Assembly (NCBI GenBank): GCA_039105265.1
Contig: JAPFFF010000019.1
Location: forward strand, 1-64,000
DNA length: 64,000 nucleotides
Direction of reading: 5' to 3'
Origin: Tritrichomonas musculus
Taxonomy: Eukaryota > Parabasalia > Tritrichomonadida > Tritrichomonadidae
This document shows, one piece after another, positions 39,204 to 50,778 of this stretch. The notes under the pieces are model-generated. The model was not told the origin of the DNA. It was given only the letters and a program-made list of their open reading frames with translations, and did no database searches. Made by a program: the position numbers and the translations under genes. Each line of letters starts with the position of its first letter. Positions within the stretch are counted from its first letter, which is position 1.

Positions 39204-39429
39204 TTTCCTATTTTTCAAACAAAAAGATTTAAATAAAAATTCTTATTTTATAATTACAATTGTTGTCTTTATTTCCATCTCTTAATGTCATTTGATATTA
39301 TAGGTTTTTCATGTATAATTAAAGTACTAAGTATTTTTCTTTGCATTTTAAACAGCATTTCTGTTTTTTGATCAAACAAACAAACAAAAAAATATGGTTC
39401 TATTTTTTTCAGTTACTTATTAAAAAATA

Positions 39430-40512
39430 ATGAATGCAAGGTCTGAATTACAGAAGAAGCAGCTTCAGTCGATACTAGCTGTTTCTTTTTATATGACAGT
39501 TTCAATCGGTCTTGTTTTCCTTAACAGACTCGTTTTAACAAACAAAACTGAAAAGGCAGGCGCATTATTTGTTTCATGGTATCAATTTGTTGTTGCCTAT
39601 GTCATAATCATTATTATCACCACCTTTTGTCCAAATGTTCCTCTTTTGAATCTTTTTCCCCCTATTCGATATCAATGGAGTGTTGTTACTAAAGTTCTAC
39701 CAGTCAGCTTTACATACTTAATGATGATTGGCTTTAATAATAAATGTCTTGAATATGTCTCCGTTTCAGGTTATCAAATTGTTCGTTCGCTGACCATTAT
39801 GTTTAATATTATTTTAACTTTCATGATTTTGCATAACAAAACATCATTACGTTGTTGCCTTGCATGTGGTGGCGTTGTCGTTGGATTTTTATGCGGAGTA
39901 GAAGGAGAAGTTAATCTATCACTCAAAGGAGCAATATTTGGTGTTTGTTCATCATTCTTTGTTGCACTTTATTCAATCGTTGTCAAAAAAGTTATGGGTT
40001 TGCTTGATGATAATGAATACCTACTTATTGAATATAACACTCCAATAGCTATTATTTTGCTTATCCCAATAGTTTGGTATTCTGGAGAATTTGATGTTTT
40101 AACAAAAGGAATGTCAGCAAAATTCTGGGGAATGCAAACATTGGCTGGCGTTGTTGGATTTATTATTAATATTGCTATTTTCTTAAATATTAAATATACC
40201 ACACCACTTACGCATAACTTAAGTGGAACTGTTAAAGCTTGCCTACAAACTCTTTTGGCATTTGTCGTTTTCCCAGGAAGCGAGACAATGACAACAATGA
40301 AATTTATTGGAACTGTTCTTGTTATTGGATTTTCTGCATATTATGCTTATGTCAGAAAGACAGAAATGAAACAGAAATATGAACAAAGTATGGCTGATTC
40401 AAAGCCACTCTATGATGTTAATGAAGAGAGCAAGGAAGAAGAAACATTTGCAGATATTGAAAGGCCACAAGAAGAAGAAGAAATCCATGATGTGGAATTA
40501 GAAAAGAAATAA
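39430..40512 (+). CDS. GDP-fucose-type nucleotide-sugar transporter (SLC35C1-like)
   Basis: This 360-aa protein has about ten hydrophobic segments between residues 14 and 310. Family signatures are NNKCLEYVSVSGYQIVRSLT near residue 104, the Lys-Lys of VVKKVMGLLDD near 190, and TPLTHNLSGTVKACLQT near 257-273, all in the positions of GDP-fucose transporters of the TPT/SLC35 family. It would exchange a GDP-sugar for GMP across the Golgi membrane. The C-terminal 50 residues are acidic and cytosolic. Substrate is inferred from the SLC35C1-like signatures. Confidence 0.9.
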   Translation: MNARSELQKKQLQSILAVSFYMTVSIGLVFLNRLVLTNKTEKAGALFVSWYQFVVAYVIIIIITTFCPNVPLLNLFPPIRYQWSVVTKVLPVSFTYLMMIGFNNKCLEYVSVSGYQIVRSLTIMFNIILTFMILHNKTSLRCCLACGGVVVGFLCGVEGEVNLSLKGAIFGVCSSFFVALYSIVVKKVMGLLDDNEYLLIEYNTPIAIILLIPIVWYSGEFDVLTKGMSAKFWGMQTLAGVVGFIINIAIFLNIKYTTPLTHNLSGTVKACLQTLLAFVVFPGSETMTTMKFIGTVLVIGFSAYYAYVRKTEMKQKYEQSMADSKPLYDVNEESKEEETFADIERPQEEEEIHDVELEKK

Positions 40513-40739
40513 TAAATATTAATTTAATTATTCTAAGTATTGATACACGGAATTCCTATTTTTATTGAATTAGTTTATTAAAGCCAATTTTCATTGAATT
40601 GGATGAATATAATGTTGACTTAAAATAATATATATATATAAAAATAAATTATTTGTAGTATATAAAAAAATGTTTAAAAATTTCTCAATCATGCTGTTAG
40701 GAGAATTATAACAACGAATTTCATTAACTGATTTTTTCT

Positions 40740-41162
40740 TTAGAAAACGGCTGGAGCTACGCTTGCAATCTTTGGCCATAATTCTGCGCATTCTTTAGCC
40801 ACTGGGCCAGTAATAGCTGAGCCTTTCATTTCTCCTTTATCATTAATGACAACACCTGCATTATCTTCAAATCCAATTACAACACCATCTTTACGGCGCC
40901 ATAATCTCTTTTGGCGGATAATAACGCCGCACATAACTTTCTTTCTGAGAGCTGGCTTACCTTTTTTAATTGTTACAACAGTAAGATCTGAAACTGAAGC
41001 AGCTGGGAGCCTGTTAAGACGGCCTTTTCTACCACGGCATGAAATGACAAACATTGTTTTTGCACCAGAGTTGTCAGCACACTGTACAACGGCACCAACT
41101 GGTAGAGCAAGTGTCATAGCAAACTTAGTTCCTTGTTGACCTGTACGTCCGCGTTTTGACAT
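40740..41162 (-). CDS. RPL23: 60S ribosomal protein L23 (uL14)
   Basis: Starting at the ATG at 41,162 the protein is 140 aa, the same length as animal L23; the 12 codons upstream in the frame have no support. Motifs [20 protein letters not shown] and [12 protein letters not shown], and the [16 protein letters not shown] end, are diagnostic. It binds 28S rRNA near the subunit interface. The stop codon overlaps TAAA. The gene converges with the transporter gene, 227 bases apart. Confidence 0.98.
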   Translation of the reverse strand: MSKRGRTGQQGTKFAMTLALPVGAVVQCADNSGAKTMFVISCRGRKGRLNRLPAASVSDLTVVTIKKGKPALRKKVMCGVIIRQKRLWRRKDGVVIGFEDNAGVVINDKGEMKGSAITGPVAKECAELWPKIASVAPAVF

Positions 41163-41418
41163 TGAGAAGAAAGGCCAAAAACGGTTTGAATAGACCAAAA
41201 ATTAAAACCGTTGAAATTCTAAGCAGTTAACAAATAAATAGTTAACATAAATTGGAAACCAAGCTTAATAAAAAAAAAAAAATAGATAATAATATAGAAA
41301 GTTAAAATATTGCTTGTTTAAGGATATCCGATTTCAAATTCTAGGGAAAGATAAAAAGAAATCTTTTTACCAAATAATAAGTTTAAAAATGATTAACTTT
41401 ATTGACTCAATTTTAATT

Positions 41419-44400
41419 TTATATAGGCGGCAAAGACATGAATGGATAAATCATAATCTCTGCGAAATTCTTAGCAGTGTTAACAGTAGAAGCATTATAT
41501 ACGAATGTTTGGATTGGGCCTTTAGAGGCAACTACCTGCGTTACATTATAAAGGTTAAGTGTATGAGTAACCATTGAGTCATATTTATATACGCCTAATT
41601 CACCTGATAATGAAATTAGAGTATGTGCGCAAATTACAATACCATCACCAAATTCCTCAAGTAATTTGCTTTTAACCATATTTTCTGATAATTTAACTGG
41701 TGATGGTGTGCATAAAAGGAATTCTAAAACGCACCAAAGAGCTGAGAATGTTCTATGTGTGATAACATTATCATGTTCAAATTCTTGTGTAACAAACAAG
41801 TTCTTGTTAAGTGAAATAATTTCTCTTATTAATTGAACAACGGAAGACATTAAAGATAAGTTGCCTCCAATTGGTTTTAATTCAGTTTCAAGGAGATATG
41901 CAAATGCAATCATGTTACCAACGTTTCTTAGTAAGTTATATAAGGTACCAAGCATTGGATGACTCATTTCACTATATGCATCTGAAATAAATGAATAAAA
42001 GCCATCAAGATCATCTTTGCTCTTTACTGGGAGAAGTCTAAGGCATGATGCGATTTCCATATAAACTTCAATTGCTTTTTGTAAGTCACTTTCAATGATG
42101 CCCATTATTGTGCATGAAATGAATGATCTAAGTTCACCTTCGTCGAGAAGTTCAACTATGGCGTTAATATGTTCTGAACCAATGAAATGAATATCTTGAG
42201 AATGAAGCTTAGTGATATATTCGGCCCATTTCTCATTGATAGGAGGTACAAGATTTATTTTCTTGGAAGTTAGGAATCTTCTTGTTAAACAGTTGTATAT
42301 CATGTGTGAGACATCGAATACATTAATCACCGTTGCAGCAAGTGTAGAAACTGGTGAAAGTGGATGAGAAGCACCTCTTGCAAGTTTCCAAATTGTATCG
42401 AAATCGTCAATATAAAGTCCAGATCTAACAAGGAGTTGATGAGTCTTCTTAAGAATTTGAATCATTTCATGTACATAAGGAACAAGTCTAAAGTCAGTAA
42501 TCTTAAATACAAGATCGCTCATCTCTTTTTCAAGAATTTCGTTGATTTTCTGAGACGTGATAAGATTAAAGTTAATTGGTGAGCCAAGAAGTTGAAGTTT
42601 AGATTGTTTGACAACAAAATTGAAACGAATTGGAATTGTATTAATCTTGCTTATAAGTTCTGGTGGAAGTATTGATGCAGCTGCTGTTGCTCTGGAGAAT
42701 TTGAAGAATGTATGTGCAAAATTAAATGAGATCATATCAACGCAAAGTGTAACTTCTGCTTCAATTTCTCGATACAAGAAAGAAGACTTGAAATTATTCA
42801 AAGCTGAGGATGCAGCATCATTATAAATTTCAAGTGGGAAGAAGATGGAGTCATGAAGACCTGGTTTGATAGAGGAGTTCAAAATATGTTCTGAAAGAAT
42901 AAATGGAAGTGAAGAACGCACCGGAAATTGCATCTTATTTTCAATATCAAGGCATGTTTCTCTAAACCAAAGAGATCCAATATTTGTTGAATCACGAATA
43001 ACTTCTGAATAGTTCAAAAGAATGTAGAATTTTTCTGAGCTATCAGCAAAATGAGAAAACTGTTCAATGAGATTAGCTTTCTTGACATATCCACGTGGTT
43101 TTCCTTTTTTGTCATAAAGAACACTGCCTGGTTTTGAAAGACCAGATATTTGGCATCTAAGAATATCTAGCATATGATTAGATGGAGCAACAAGGTTTGC
43201 AGTAGACTGCTTCTTCTTTTCTCCTTTCTTTTCAATTTTTCCTTGTTGGAATATATCTTGAATTGCTTCAAGAACGCTGGATACTTCAGTTTCCTTTTTC
43301 TTTTTGGCTTCTTGAATGCAGCCTTCGAGGTTATAAAGGAAGTCTTGAATTGTCTTTGCAATGATAGGATAAGCATGTTCTAAGACAGTTGCCTCTGACT
43401 TTAACGCAAATCCTGTTAAAGTTTTCAAATCACCGATCATTTCAATAAGGTAATCAAGTTCTGAAGGCTCATAATTGTTCTTAACTTGGTTATCATAAAA
43501 AGATTGATCTTTTGTAGTAGCAGGTAATGCAAACTTGTATGCAGACTGTCTTGTGATTGCAGCAGTCATGTCAGCAACACATTGAATGATCTTATAGATG
43601 TCTTCTATATGATCAATTTTTCCAGTCTTGCAAATTCTTGTAATATTAGAAAGATTTTCGTTGAACAAACTTCTAAAGTGGCTGATGCTGTCTTTGATTA
43701 AATATTTGTTAGAGAATGCACGAATATCTTTGTTATCAACAGCCATATTGATACCTTTTGGAGCGACAAAAGTTTTGTTTTCTTGAAGAATTTCAAAAGG
43801 CTTAAAGTTCATTTCGCCATACATTGGAACGATAGGATTTTCAGATAAAATTTGATAAACGTTATTGAGATTGCCCTTTTCTGCTAACTTAGGGATATTG
43901 AAAACATATAGAACAATAACCATTGATATAATAATAGAAAACTTCTTCTTTGGTAAAATTGATCGATTGTAATAGCTTACGCAAAAGTTGAGAAAGTCAA
44001 CAAAGAAATTAATTATTTCGGGTTTTGGTTCCATGATAATTTTTTGTTTTTTAATCTCGTTAAGTGCAAAGAAGCGAGTACCCAAAAAGAGAGCAGCTTT
44101 ACCAGTCATTTCAAACTTTGTAGGATCTATATTTTTAGTATCTCTCCTATAGTATGAAAGATCGTTTGTAAGACCTGTTTTAATTTGTTTCATTTGATCA
44201 AGATTAAAGATTATATCAAAAAATTCAATTAATTTTTCGTAAAAAACGCATGAAGGTAAGAATTGATCAAATTTTTGTACAATTTTTGAAAGACTATCAG
44301 CTGCATCAATCATGCAAGTATGGAGTTCTATGATTTGTTCTAAAAGAGGTTCAAAAAGCTTTTTATAAAGAGTCATGATTTGAACTTGAAGTTCGGGATC

Positions 44401-44697
44401 AGTGCTAGCTGACTTCAAATAATCTCCTCTATTAATCGCACGTGAAATTGATCGATAACTATAAAGAAATGGAACATAATTTTGAGTAATTTCAATCTTA
44501 TGCTGAAGAAATTCAATTTGTTGAATTTCCATTGATCGAGAAAGACCACAATTTGGAACATCACGCCTGTGAAAAGAGGGATTTGCAGGTGATGATATCT
44601 GAGCATCAGCTGGAATAATATCTGGATCTGGGGAAACTAATTTGTCTTCAAGATTCTCCAAGGGAGTTTTTGAAAGCGCTTCAATTACTTTCGTCAT
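41419..44697 (-). CDS. CYFIP/Sra1 (PIR121) subunit of the WAVE regulatory complex
   Basis: This 1,092-aa helical protein matches the CYFIP layout from the start: VIEALSKTPLENL, then IIPADAQISSPANPSF, then VPFLYSYRSISRAIN near residue 75, and FYEKLIEFFDIIFNLDQMKQIKTGLTNDLSYYRR near 160. A FragX_IP-like region follows (GKPRGYVKKANL near 555, YSEVIRDSTNIGSLWFRETCLDIE near 610). CYFIP binds Rac-GTP and, with NAP1, inhibits then releases WAVE to activate Arp2/3. It is somewhat shorter than animal proteins (about 1,250 aa). It fits the amoeboid, actin-rich behaviour of trichomonads. Confidence 0.93.
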   Translation of the reverse strand: MTKVIEALSKTPLENLEDKLVSPDPDIIPADAQISSPANPSFHRRDVPNCGLSRSMEIQQIEFLQHKIEITQNYVPFLYSYRSISRAINRGDYLKSASTDPELQVQIMTLYKKLFEPLLEQIIELHTCMIDAADSLSKIVQKFDQFLPSCVFYEKLIEFFDIIFNLDQMKQIKTGLTNDLSYYRRDTKNIDPTKFEMTGKAALFLGTRFFALNEIKKQKIIMEPKPEIINFFVDFLNFCVSYYNRSILPKKKFSIIISMVIVLYVFNIPKLAEKGNLNNVYQILSENPIVPMYGEMNFKPFEILQENKTFVAPKGINMAVDNKDIRAFSNKYLIKDSISHFRSLFNENLSNITRICKTGKIDHIEDIYKIIQCVADMTAAITRQSAYKFALPATTKDQSFYDNQVKNNYEPSELDYLIEMIGDLKTLTGFALKSEATVLEHAYPIIAKTIQDFLYNLEGCIQEAKKKKETEVSSVLEAIQDIFQQGKIEKKGEKKKQSTANLVAPSNHMLDILRCQISGLSKPGSVLYDKKGKPRGYVKKANLIEQFSHFADSSEKFYILLNYSEVIRDSTNIGSLWFRETCLDIENKMQFPVRSSLPFILSEHILNSSIKPGLHDSIFFPLEIYNDAASSALNNFKSSFLYREIEAEVTLCVDMISFNFAHTFFKFSRATAAASILPPELISKINTIPIRFNFVVKQSKLQLLGSPINFNLITSQKINEILEKEMSDLVFKITDFRLVPYVHEMIQILKKTHQLLVRSGLYIDDFDTIWKLARGASHPLSPVSTLAATVINVFDVSHMIYNCLTRRFLTSKKINLVPPINEKWAEYITKLHSQDIHFIGSEHINAIVELLDEGELRSFISCTIMGIIESDLQKAIEVYMEIASCLRLLPVKSKDDLDGFYSFISDAYSEMSHPMLGTLYNLLRNVGNMIAFAYLLETELKPIGGNLSLMSSVVQLIREIISLNKNLFVTQEFEHDNVITHRTFSALWCVLEFLLCTPSPVKLSENMVKSKLLEEFGDGIVICAHTLISLSGELGVYKYDSMVTHTLNLYNVTQVVASKGPIQTFVYNASTVNTAKNFAEIMIYPFMSLPPI

Positions 44698-45200
44698 AAG
44701 AGTTGTTTGTTATTGTACAATAAACCGAAAATTTTTTTTAAAAAGTTATCTCTTTTTCTATCGTTTATTTGAAATATAACAATTATTCTAAGCTTCGATC
44801 AAAAAGCTAAAGATGATTTTTTTATGAAAACTATTTTTTAACTTGATTTACAAAAATCTTTCAATTGAAAAACTGTTTTATATAAAAGTATTCAATCATT
44901 CATAATATTTTTTTATTTGAAACCCCAATTTCCTAAATGAACATATAAATTCATGAATGAAAAGTATTCTATCAGATTTTTATGTTTGTCAATTCCTCCG
45001 TATTTCAATCTTCAGCTAGTGCGATGATAGATGCAAAAGTTTTTTAAATTAAAAGTCAATAAATCATTGCAATCAAATAGCATTTACATTTTATTGAAAT
45101 AAAATATCTCATTAACATTTTTTTATTCCAAGTTATATCAATCCAAAAATACAATAATGTATTCTTGTTTAAGTATGTGTAAAAATACTAGACAATGGTA
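44698..45200. other. Intergenic spacer
   Basis: A+T-rich DNA between two leftward genes. I see no gene, repeat or clear motif. Confidence 0.5.
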
Positions 45201-45884
45201 TCACCATTTATCATTAATAGCGTAATGATCAATAGCCAAAAATCTCTTCATCTTGAAATTATCTGCATGTGTAGGAGCAACTTGTGGTTTAACTGATTCG
45301 CCTCTAGTTGCTCTTGTAGCAAGTAAGGCACGTTGATGCATCTTGCCTTTATTTAATTGTGGTGATTGCAATCTTTTTTGTCGAAGTTCTTGACGTTTAC
45401 GAGCTTGCTCGACAGCATCTCTGCCATATTGATATTCTAAACATTGTTTCATTTCATGTACAATATGATTTTGAACGCCATGAACCATGTTTCTTGTCAT
45501 AATTTTGAAATCATCGTCTGATTGAGTAACGAGATTAACTTCTGGCTTTTTTGTGATCATATGTGTGCCTCTAAACTCATCAAACTCACGTGCAGAAACG
45601 CACCCAGCTTTCAAAGCAGCTTTATTTGTAGCAACAAAATCACGTTGTGCTGGAATTGCCCTTTTCGAGCGGCCACTCCTAGCCGATGCTGGTGGAGGTC
45701 GAACTTTAAAACCTTCAAAAATGTCCTTTACACCATAATTGTCATGCTTCATCTCTCCATAAGCAAAATCGTCTGGAGGAAGATCGTAAGTAGATGGTGT
45801 ATGTCGTCCAACTTTATGTCGTTGGAGAAGAACATTTGTTTTCATTGAAGCGCGTTGGTCGCAAAAGGGTCGTTGCTTGATCAT
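45201..45884 (-). CDS. CFAP77-like axonemal protein
   Basis: This 227-aa basic protein carries a PPDDFAYG...YGVKDIFEGF stretch near residues 36-60 and RDFVATNKAALKAGCVSAREFDEFRGTH near 82-109. These correspond to the conserved core of CFAP77, a microtubule inner protein of the B-tubule. A basic helix (about 145-175) follows. No signal peptide or membrane segment is present. It fits an organism with flagella. The identification rests on the two conserved stretches and is fairly confident rather than certain. Confidence 0.75.
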   Translation of the reverse strand: MIKQRPFCDQRASMKTNVLLQRHKVGRHTPSTYDLPPDDFAYGEMKHDNYGVKDIFEGFKVRPPPASARSGRSKRAIPAQRDFVATNKAALKAGCVSAREFDEFRGTHMITKKPEVNLVTQSDDDFKIMTRNMVHGVQNHIVHEMKQCLEYQYGRDAVEQARKRQELRQKRLQSPQLNKGKMHQRALLATRATRGESVKPQVAPTHADNFKMKRFLAIDHYAINDKW

Positions 45885-46037
45885 TTTGTTGTGTTGACGT
45901 TAAATGTCTCTAACGTATAGTCGTGATTCAGAACTTTTCAAAAAAATTGAATATATATGAAAAAACGAGCAAAATTTTATTTTATATTTTTTTTATGGTT
46001 ACATTTAATAAAGTACGTTTATTAAGTGTGAAGTAAT

Positions 46038-47264
46038 ATGGTGGATTTACCTCCACCAGTTGAAGAACTGAATGAGTATGGTAAATTCGCTTTTTTAAAT
46101 GAAATGTATGCAATGGCAACACAGATTTCGAATAGTATAACAGATTCTACGATTAATTCTTATATTCAATTTGCATTAGAGGCGATTGAAATAGAAAAAA
46201 CAAATATGCGCAATTTATTCTCGTTTGCATATCAAAGGCCTTCAGTTGAAAATGTCGCAGACCTTATTTTACGGTGTTCTGAATTATATCTTCAAGATGG
46301 ACAATGGTTTAATATTAGTAATGCGGAGCTTCAGCTTGTTGATAAAGGCAATGAGCCTTTTTTTGACAGAATTCGAAATTGTTTCAAAAATTTAGGATTA
46401 ACAAATAAATATATTATGGAAAAGCCAATAATAGAACTTACTTTTGCTCGTTTCAAAATGATGAATTACTTTGAAGATATGCAAAAAGCATGTTACAAAG
46501 GAGCAGATCAAATTGAACATGATCCAATATCAAATTTTGAAATTCCAAGAAAAGAATTACCTGCAGATGCCATTCTTTATAATGAGTCGCAATTTTCAAA
46601 AGATTTTCGTTCTCCTGATAATTTTATTTTAACAGATGATGAATATCTTAATAAAAGAGAAGAATTTGCATGGGCAGCATTCAAAAGTTTTCAGGTTGTT
46701 GGATCAATTTTTACCATTATTTGGTATTCAGTTTTCATTGGGTTCTCAATAAAATCTATGAAGTCAGATTTTGAAGAAAAGGCTATGTTTACATCAGGAC
46801 TTGTTGCAGGTTATGGAATACTAATGTTATCATGTGAGGTACTATCATTGAGAATTTTTTTTTGTCGTTGCTTACGTCCAAAAGTGCATATTTGTTGTAT
46901 ATATCCTGGAATAGCTATGTACTTTATTCAGTATTTTGCAAGCTGGATTGCTGGGATTATTATGATGCTCTCACTGTTTTTATATCACAGATCATCAAGT
47001 AATGTTGTATGTATAATGATCATGCAGCATATGCTTTCAATAATAATTCCCATATTTTTTTGTCCTTGCATTTTTAAGTGGCATAAAAGAGTAGATAGAA
47101 AATTCAAGTGGGTTCGGCTAAGTTTTTTTCAGTCTTGTTGGTGGATTTTTGTTCAAGTTATTTTTTGCTTGTTATTTACGCCAGGAATTAATGGAATTCA
47201 GTTTATCATTTCGACAGCTCTAAAGAATTCCCCAAGAATATCGAGAAAGAGAAATATGCATTAA
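46038..47264 (+). CDS. Multi-pass membrane protein of unknown function
   Basis: The 408-aa product has a soluble helical N-terminal half (about 1-215) and then about six hydrophobic segments (near 218-242, 258-280, 292-320, 322-345 and 360-395) with many cysteines (FFCRCLRP, HICCIYPG, FFCPCIFKW). The C-terminus is basic. I do not recognise the family. It lies between the CFAP77-like gene (divergent) and the UBR ligase gene (same strand, 100 bases apart). Confidence 0.8.
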   Translation: MVDLPPPVEELNEYGKFAFLNEMYAMATQISNSITDSTINSYIQFALEAIEIEKTNMRNLFSFAYQRPSVENVADLILRCSELYLQDGQWFNISNAELQLVDKGNEPFFDRIRNCFKNLGLTNKYIMEKPIIELTFARFKMMNYFEDMQKACYKGADQIEHDPISNFEIPRKELPADAILYNESQFSKDFRSPDNFILTDDEYLNKREEFAWAAFKSFQVVGSIFTIIWYSVFIGFSIKSMKSDFEEKAMFTSGLVAGYGILMLSCEVLSLRIFFCRCLRPKVHICCIYPGIAMYFIQYFASWIAGIIMMLSLFLYHRSSSNVVCIMIMQHMLSIIIPIFFCPCIFKWHKRVDRKFKWVRLSFFQSCWWIFVQVIFCLLFTPGINGIQFIISTALKNSPRISRKRNMH

Positions 47265-47364
47265 AATGAATAATTTGTTGTTTTTAAATAAATATTTCAT
47301 GGTTGACATGTATTGTGTTTATTCATAAATTTTTATGGATTTTAAAATTTTCATATAACATATC

Positions 47365-50300
47365 ATGATGGAAGCTCTGGGGCACCAAATTCTCACAGAG
47401 CTGTTTAAAACTGACACCCAAAAAGCGATCGAAATAGCTGAGCACCTTATCGTTAATCAGCCAAACATTGATTTTGAAACTTGGGTCGAAGAAGAAAAAA
47501 AACGAGTTACTGAATTTTCTTGCCACGAATCTTGGGAATCATCTCATATAGTTGTTGTATGTCAAACATGCGCAATTGGAAAAAATTCCGGGATATGTGT
47601 GCCATGCTACTTAAAAGGCAATCATGAAGGACATTCTTTGCTTATTGACATATCAAATTCTGGAGCTTGTGATTGCGGTAATAGTAGTTGTTGGAATACA
47701 AACGGTTTTTGTCAAAAGCATACACATGAAGGACCTGATAATCCGCATTTAATTGACCTTGGTGAAAAAAGATCAGATTTTATAGGATCAATTGTGTTAA
47801 GTGCAATATCAGCATTGATTCCACTGAGTCTTCATCAAAAAACCTTGGATAATGTTGAACTTATTTGTAAATTTTTAATTTCATTAGCAACTATTGGTGA
47901 TGCTTATCGTCGAATCATTTCGCTTGTTTTTGTTGATGACTATGACTTTAATGATCTTCTTATAAATTGGCCTCGTTTTACGTTTGAAGCTGCTAATTCT
48001 ATTTTTAAACTTTTAAGCGAATTAATTAATGATACAGTATTTATTAATCGTTTTACTACATATTTTTGTGATTCTTTCACTTATCTAGTTGGCGTCAAAG
48101 TTAATACAGCTTTTCATGAAGAAGGGTATGTTGAAACAGAGATCTATTTTGATGAGACGCTGCCAGTTGACATTATACTTGATATAAGTTTTTATACATG
48201 GAGTTATTTATCTTCACATCCTAGTTTATTCGAATTTAATAATATTCCAGATCTCATCTCTCGCACTTTAACAATATACACATCTTTAATGGCATATAAT
48301 CAACGCCATCAAATTGTATCAAGCGAATGTATGAGATCTTTACTTGAATATTTAAGTATTTTAATCAATACAGATTACTTTTTAAATTTATTAAGTGATC
48401 CCGAAAATCAAGAAATTTTATCATCTTTTTTAAGGAGTATTTCTTTAATTGAAGCAAACCCTATAGTTGAAATAACAAATAATCCAAAATCATTTAATAT
48501 GAAAAATTATTGTCAAACGCATCATTTACTTTATACTGCATTTAAGCCCCTTGTTAAAGTTAATGTTGATTCTACTGTTTTCTTTTCAGTTCTTTCATTT
48601 TATGTTTTAATGAATTTAATCCGCGATCTCGTTGATCATCCAGCAGATCCATCATCATCAATTTGGCAACGTTCTGTATTCTCACGTGGAATTTGTTTGG
48701 GTTGCTTTCTTCCCCTTCATTTCTTATCTTTTGAACATTTTATTATGCATACAAATGATCCCCTTCATGATTGGGAAGCAATAGCAAGTTCACAAAACAT
48801 GGAATCAGAAATTTTATTATTTGGAACCACAATTTTACCAATTCGTACATGTGCTGTTGCTTCATATATTTCATTTGGTATTTCACCAGCTCCAAAAGCT
48901 GTTAATGCTAACTTGAACCATGAACAAGCAATTCGAGGACGATTTTCTGCTGCTTATTGTGCAGCAGCTTTACTATCAGAACCTGATGATTTTGTATTAA
49001 TGGTAATGCATACTTTTGGTCTTTTTGATGATCCTGAATTTATGGTTCATAATTCTTTTATTACAAGACGTTTCACTTTCTTCCATTTTCTAACAGTTTT
49101 AATTTTTGACAATTCAATATTCGAGCGAACTTATCATGGAATTCTCAGAAGTCAAACTATTTCTCTTCTTCAATATGGTTCGATGTCAATTTCGAGCATC
49201 CTTGAAGCCCTCCAAACATACGATGAAAATATCGATTTTTCTTATGAATTAAAAGATATCCTAGACGAAATAGCTTACAAGATAAAACCAAAAGATATTC
49301 CAAATGATGAGTCAAAATATTATTATACAAATGATTTTGATGATAAAACTAAGAATAAGTCACCAAGGAATCATCATGATGATTCTCAACCTAAATTTAA
49401 ACTACCACCACTGCCAAAACCTCATAAAAAATCGAATAGTATGATCAATCCATTTTTATCGAACCATTTTTCTTCTTCGTCATCCACATCGTCTTCGTCT
49501 TCTTTATTTGATTCAGATGTTCCTGATTTCTCACTAACTCCTCCTCCTCCAAATTTATATAAACTAAAGCCAAGATATAAGTCAGTAGCACCATTTAACA
49601 TCTGGACATCACCATGTTTTTCATATCAATATCTTAGAGCAATAATTGATCCAGAAAGTTCATCTCTTATTGATTTAAAATTGCATAAAGGAAAGCCCTT
49701 TCCAAAAGGTTTTGAAACAAATAGAATTTTATTTACTCAATGTTTTTTTACCGTTTGTTATTTAACAGCTCTTGAAATTGATTATAAAACAGATTATACA
49801 ACCATACATTTAATGTTAAACTTGCTTTTATACGTTGATAAGTTAAATGACGAGCCTCCTTGTAAAGATTTTCTTGCTTTAATCAAAGTTCAAACGTATA
49901 AACAAATGTGTATGATTATGCCTACAAGTTTTCAACGTTTTCTGAGAACTCCATTTCAATACAAATATAATAATGCAAGCACTTTTCTTGATCTTGTTCG
50001 TCACTTTGGCTCAGTTGGAGCAAGTTTCATAAATTCCATTACAAAAGGAAACAATAACAGCAGTAATCCAACAAATAAAAAGAAAATTGCAGATTCAACC
50101 AAATTAATGGAAATTAGCGAAATTAACCGTCAAATAGTAGATTATTGTCCGAAGATTGTAAAAATTGAATTGCATCAGCAATGTGCAATATGCCATAAAG
50201 CTACAAAAGTTACCGAATTAATTCCAGCCCTACTTTATCGTTTTAAAATGATGCCATCAGGAAGAATCACATGGAGAGTAACTCTTGATGGATCTATTTT

Positions 50301-50499
50301 TCACTCAAAATGTTTCTTCGAATCTAAAGAATCAATGGTTTACTTTAATTTTGTTTTGAATGATACAAATTCTGTTTTCAAAGCATTTGAAAGTAATTTG
50401 GTCAAGCTAATTCAAACTATTGCCGATGAAGTTGAAATAATTGAAATACGTTTATCAAGGAATCCTTTCATTTTTAGGGATTCTGCCCCTACAGTATAG
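47365..50499 (+). pseudogene. UBR-box E3 ubiquitin ligase, 5' part, truncated by a MITE
   Basis: The frame codes for 1,044 aa. A UBR-box zinc finger (residues about 53-118: CHESW, CQTCAIG, CVPCYLKGNHEGH, CDCGNSSCW, FCQKH) recognises N-degrons. A degenerate RING-like CAICHK...HSKCF is near residues 940-990. Between them is a long helical region, with a serine/asparagine-rich linker near 690-720. The last two codons and the stop come from an inserted MITE that starts at 50,492. The rest of the protein continues after the insert in the restored frame. Together the parts would be about 1,385 aa, typical of small UBR1-like ligases. Unless the insert is spliced or excised, the gene is broken. Confidence 0.9.
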
Positions 50500-50776
50500 T
50501 AAAAAAATATGAAATCGTCAAAAAATACTAAAAAAGTTGGAAAATACACTTTTTCAAAGAAATAAGGCCAAATTTGCTTGGCTAATTCTTTTTATCGTCA
50601 TTTGAAAAAATGGATTTTCGAACTTTTTCGTAAAATTCAAAAAGCTGGAAAAGCTACTTTTTCAAATGACGATAAAACAATATTTACTCAAAAAAATTGA
50701 GTGTTTATTATGAAAAAGCTTGTTTTCCAACTTTTTGAATAATATTTTTACGTTTTCATATTTTTTTACTATACTG
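50492..50776. mobile_element. 285-bp mariner-type MITE with TA target duplication
   Basis: It begins CAGTATAGTAAAAAAATATG and ends with the exact reverse complement. Inverted similarity extends about 75 bp on each side, with AAAAAGTTGGAAAA shared. It is flanked by TA at 50,490-50,491 and 50,777-50,778. A second dyad (ATCGTCATTTGAAAAA near 50,595 and its complement near 50,670) lies inside. No coding capacity exists. TA duplication and CAGT ends fit the Tc1/mariner superfamily. Confidence 0.93.
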
Positions 50777-50778
50777 TA

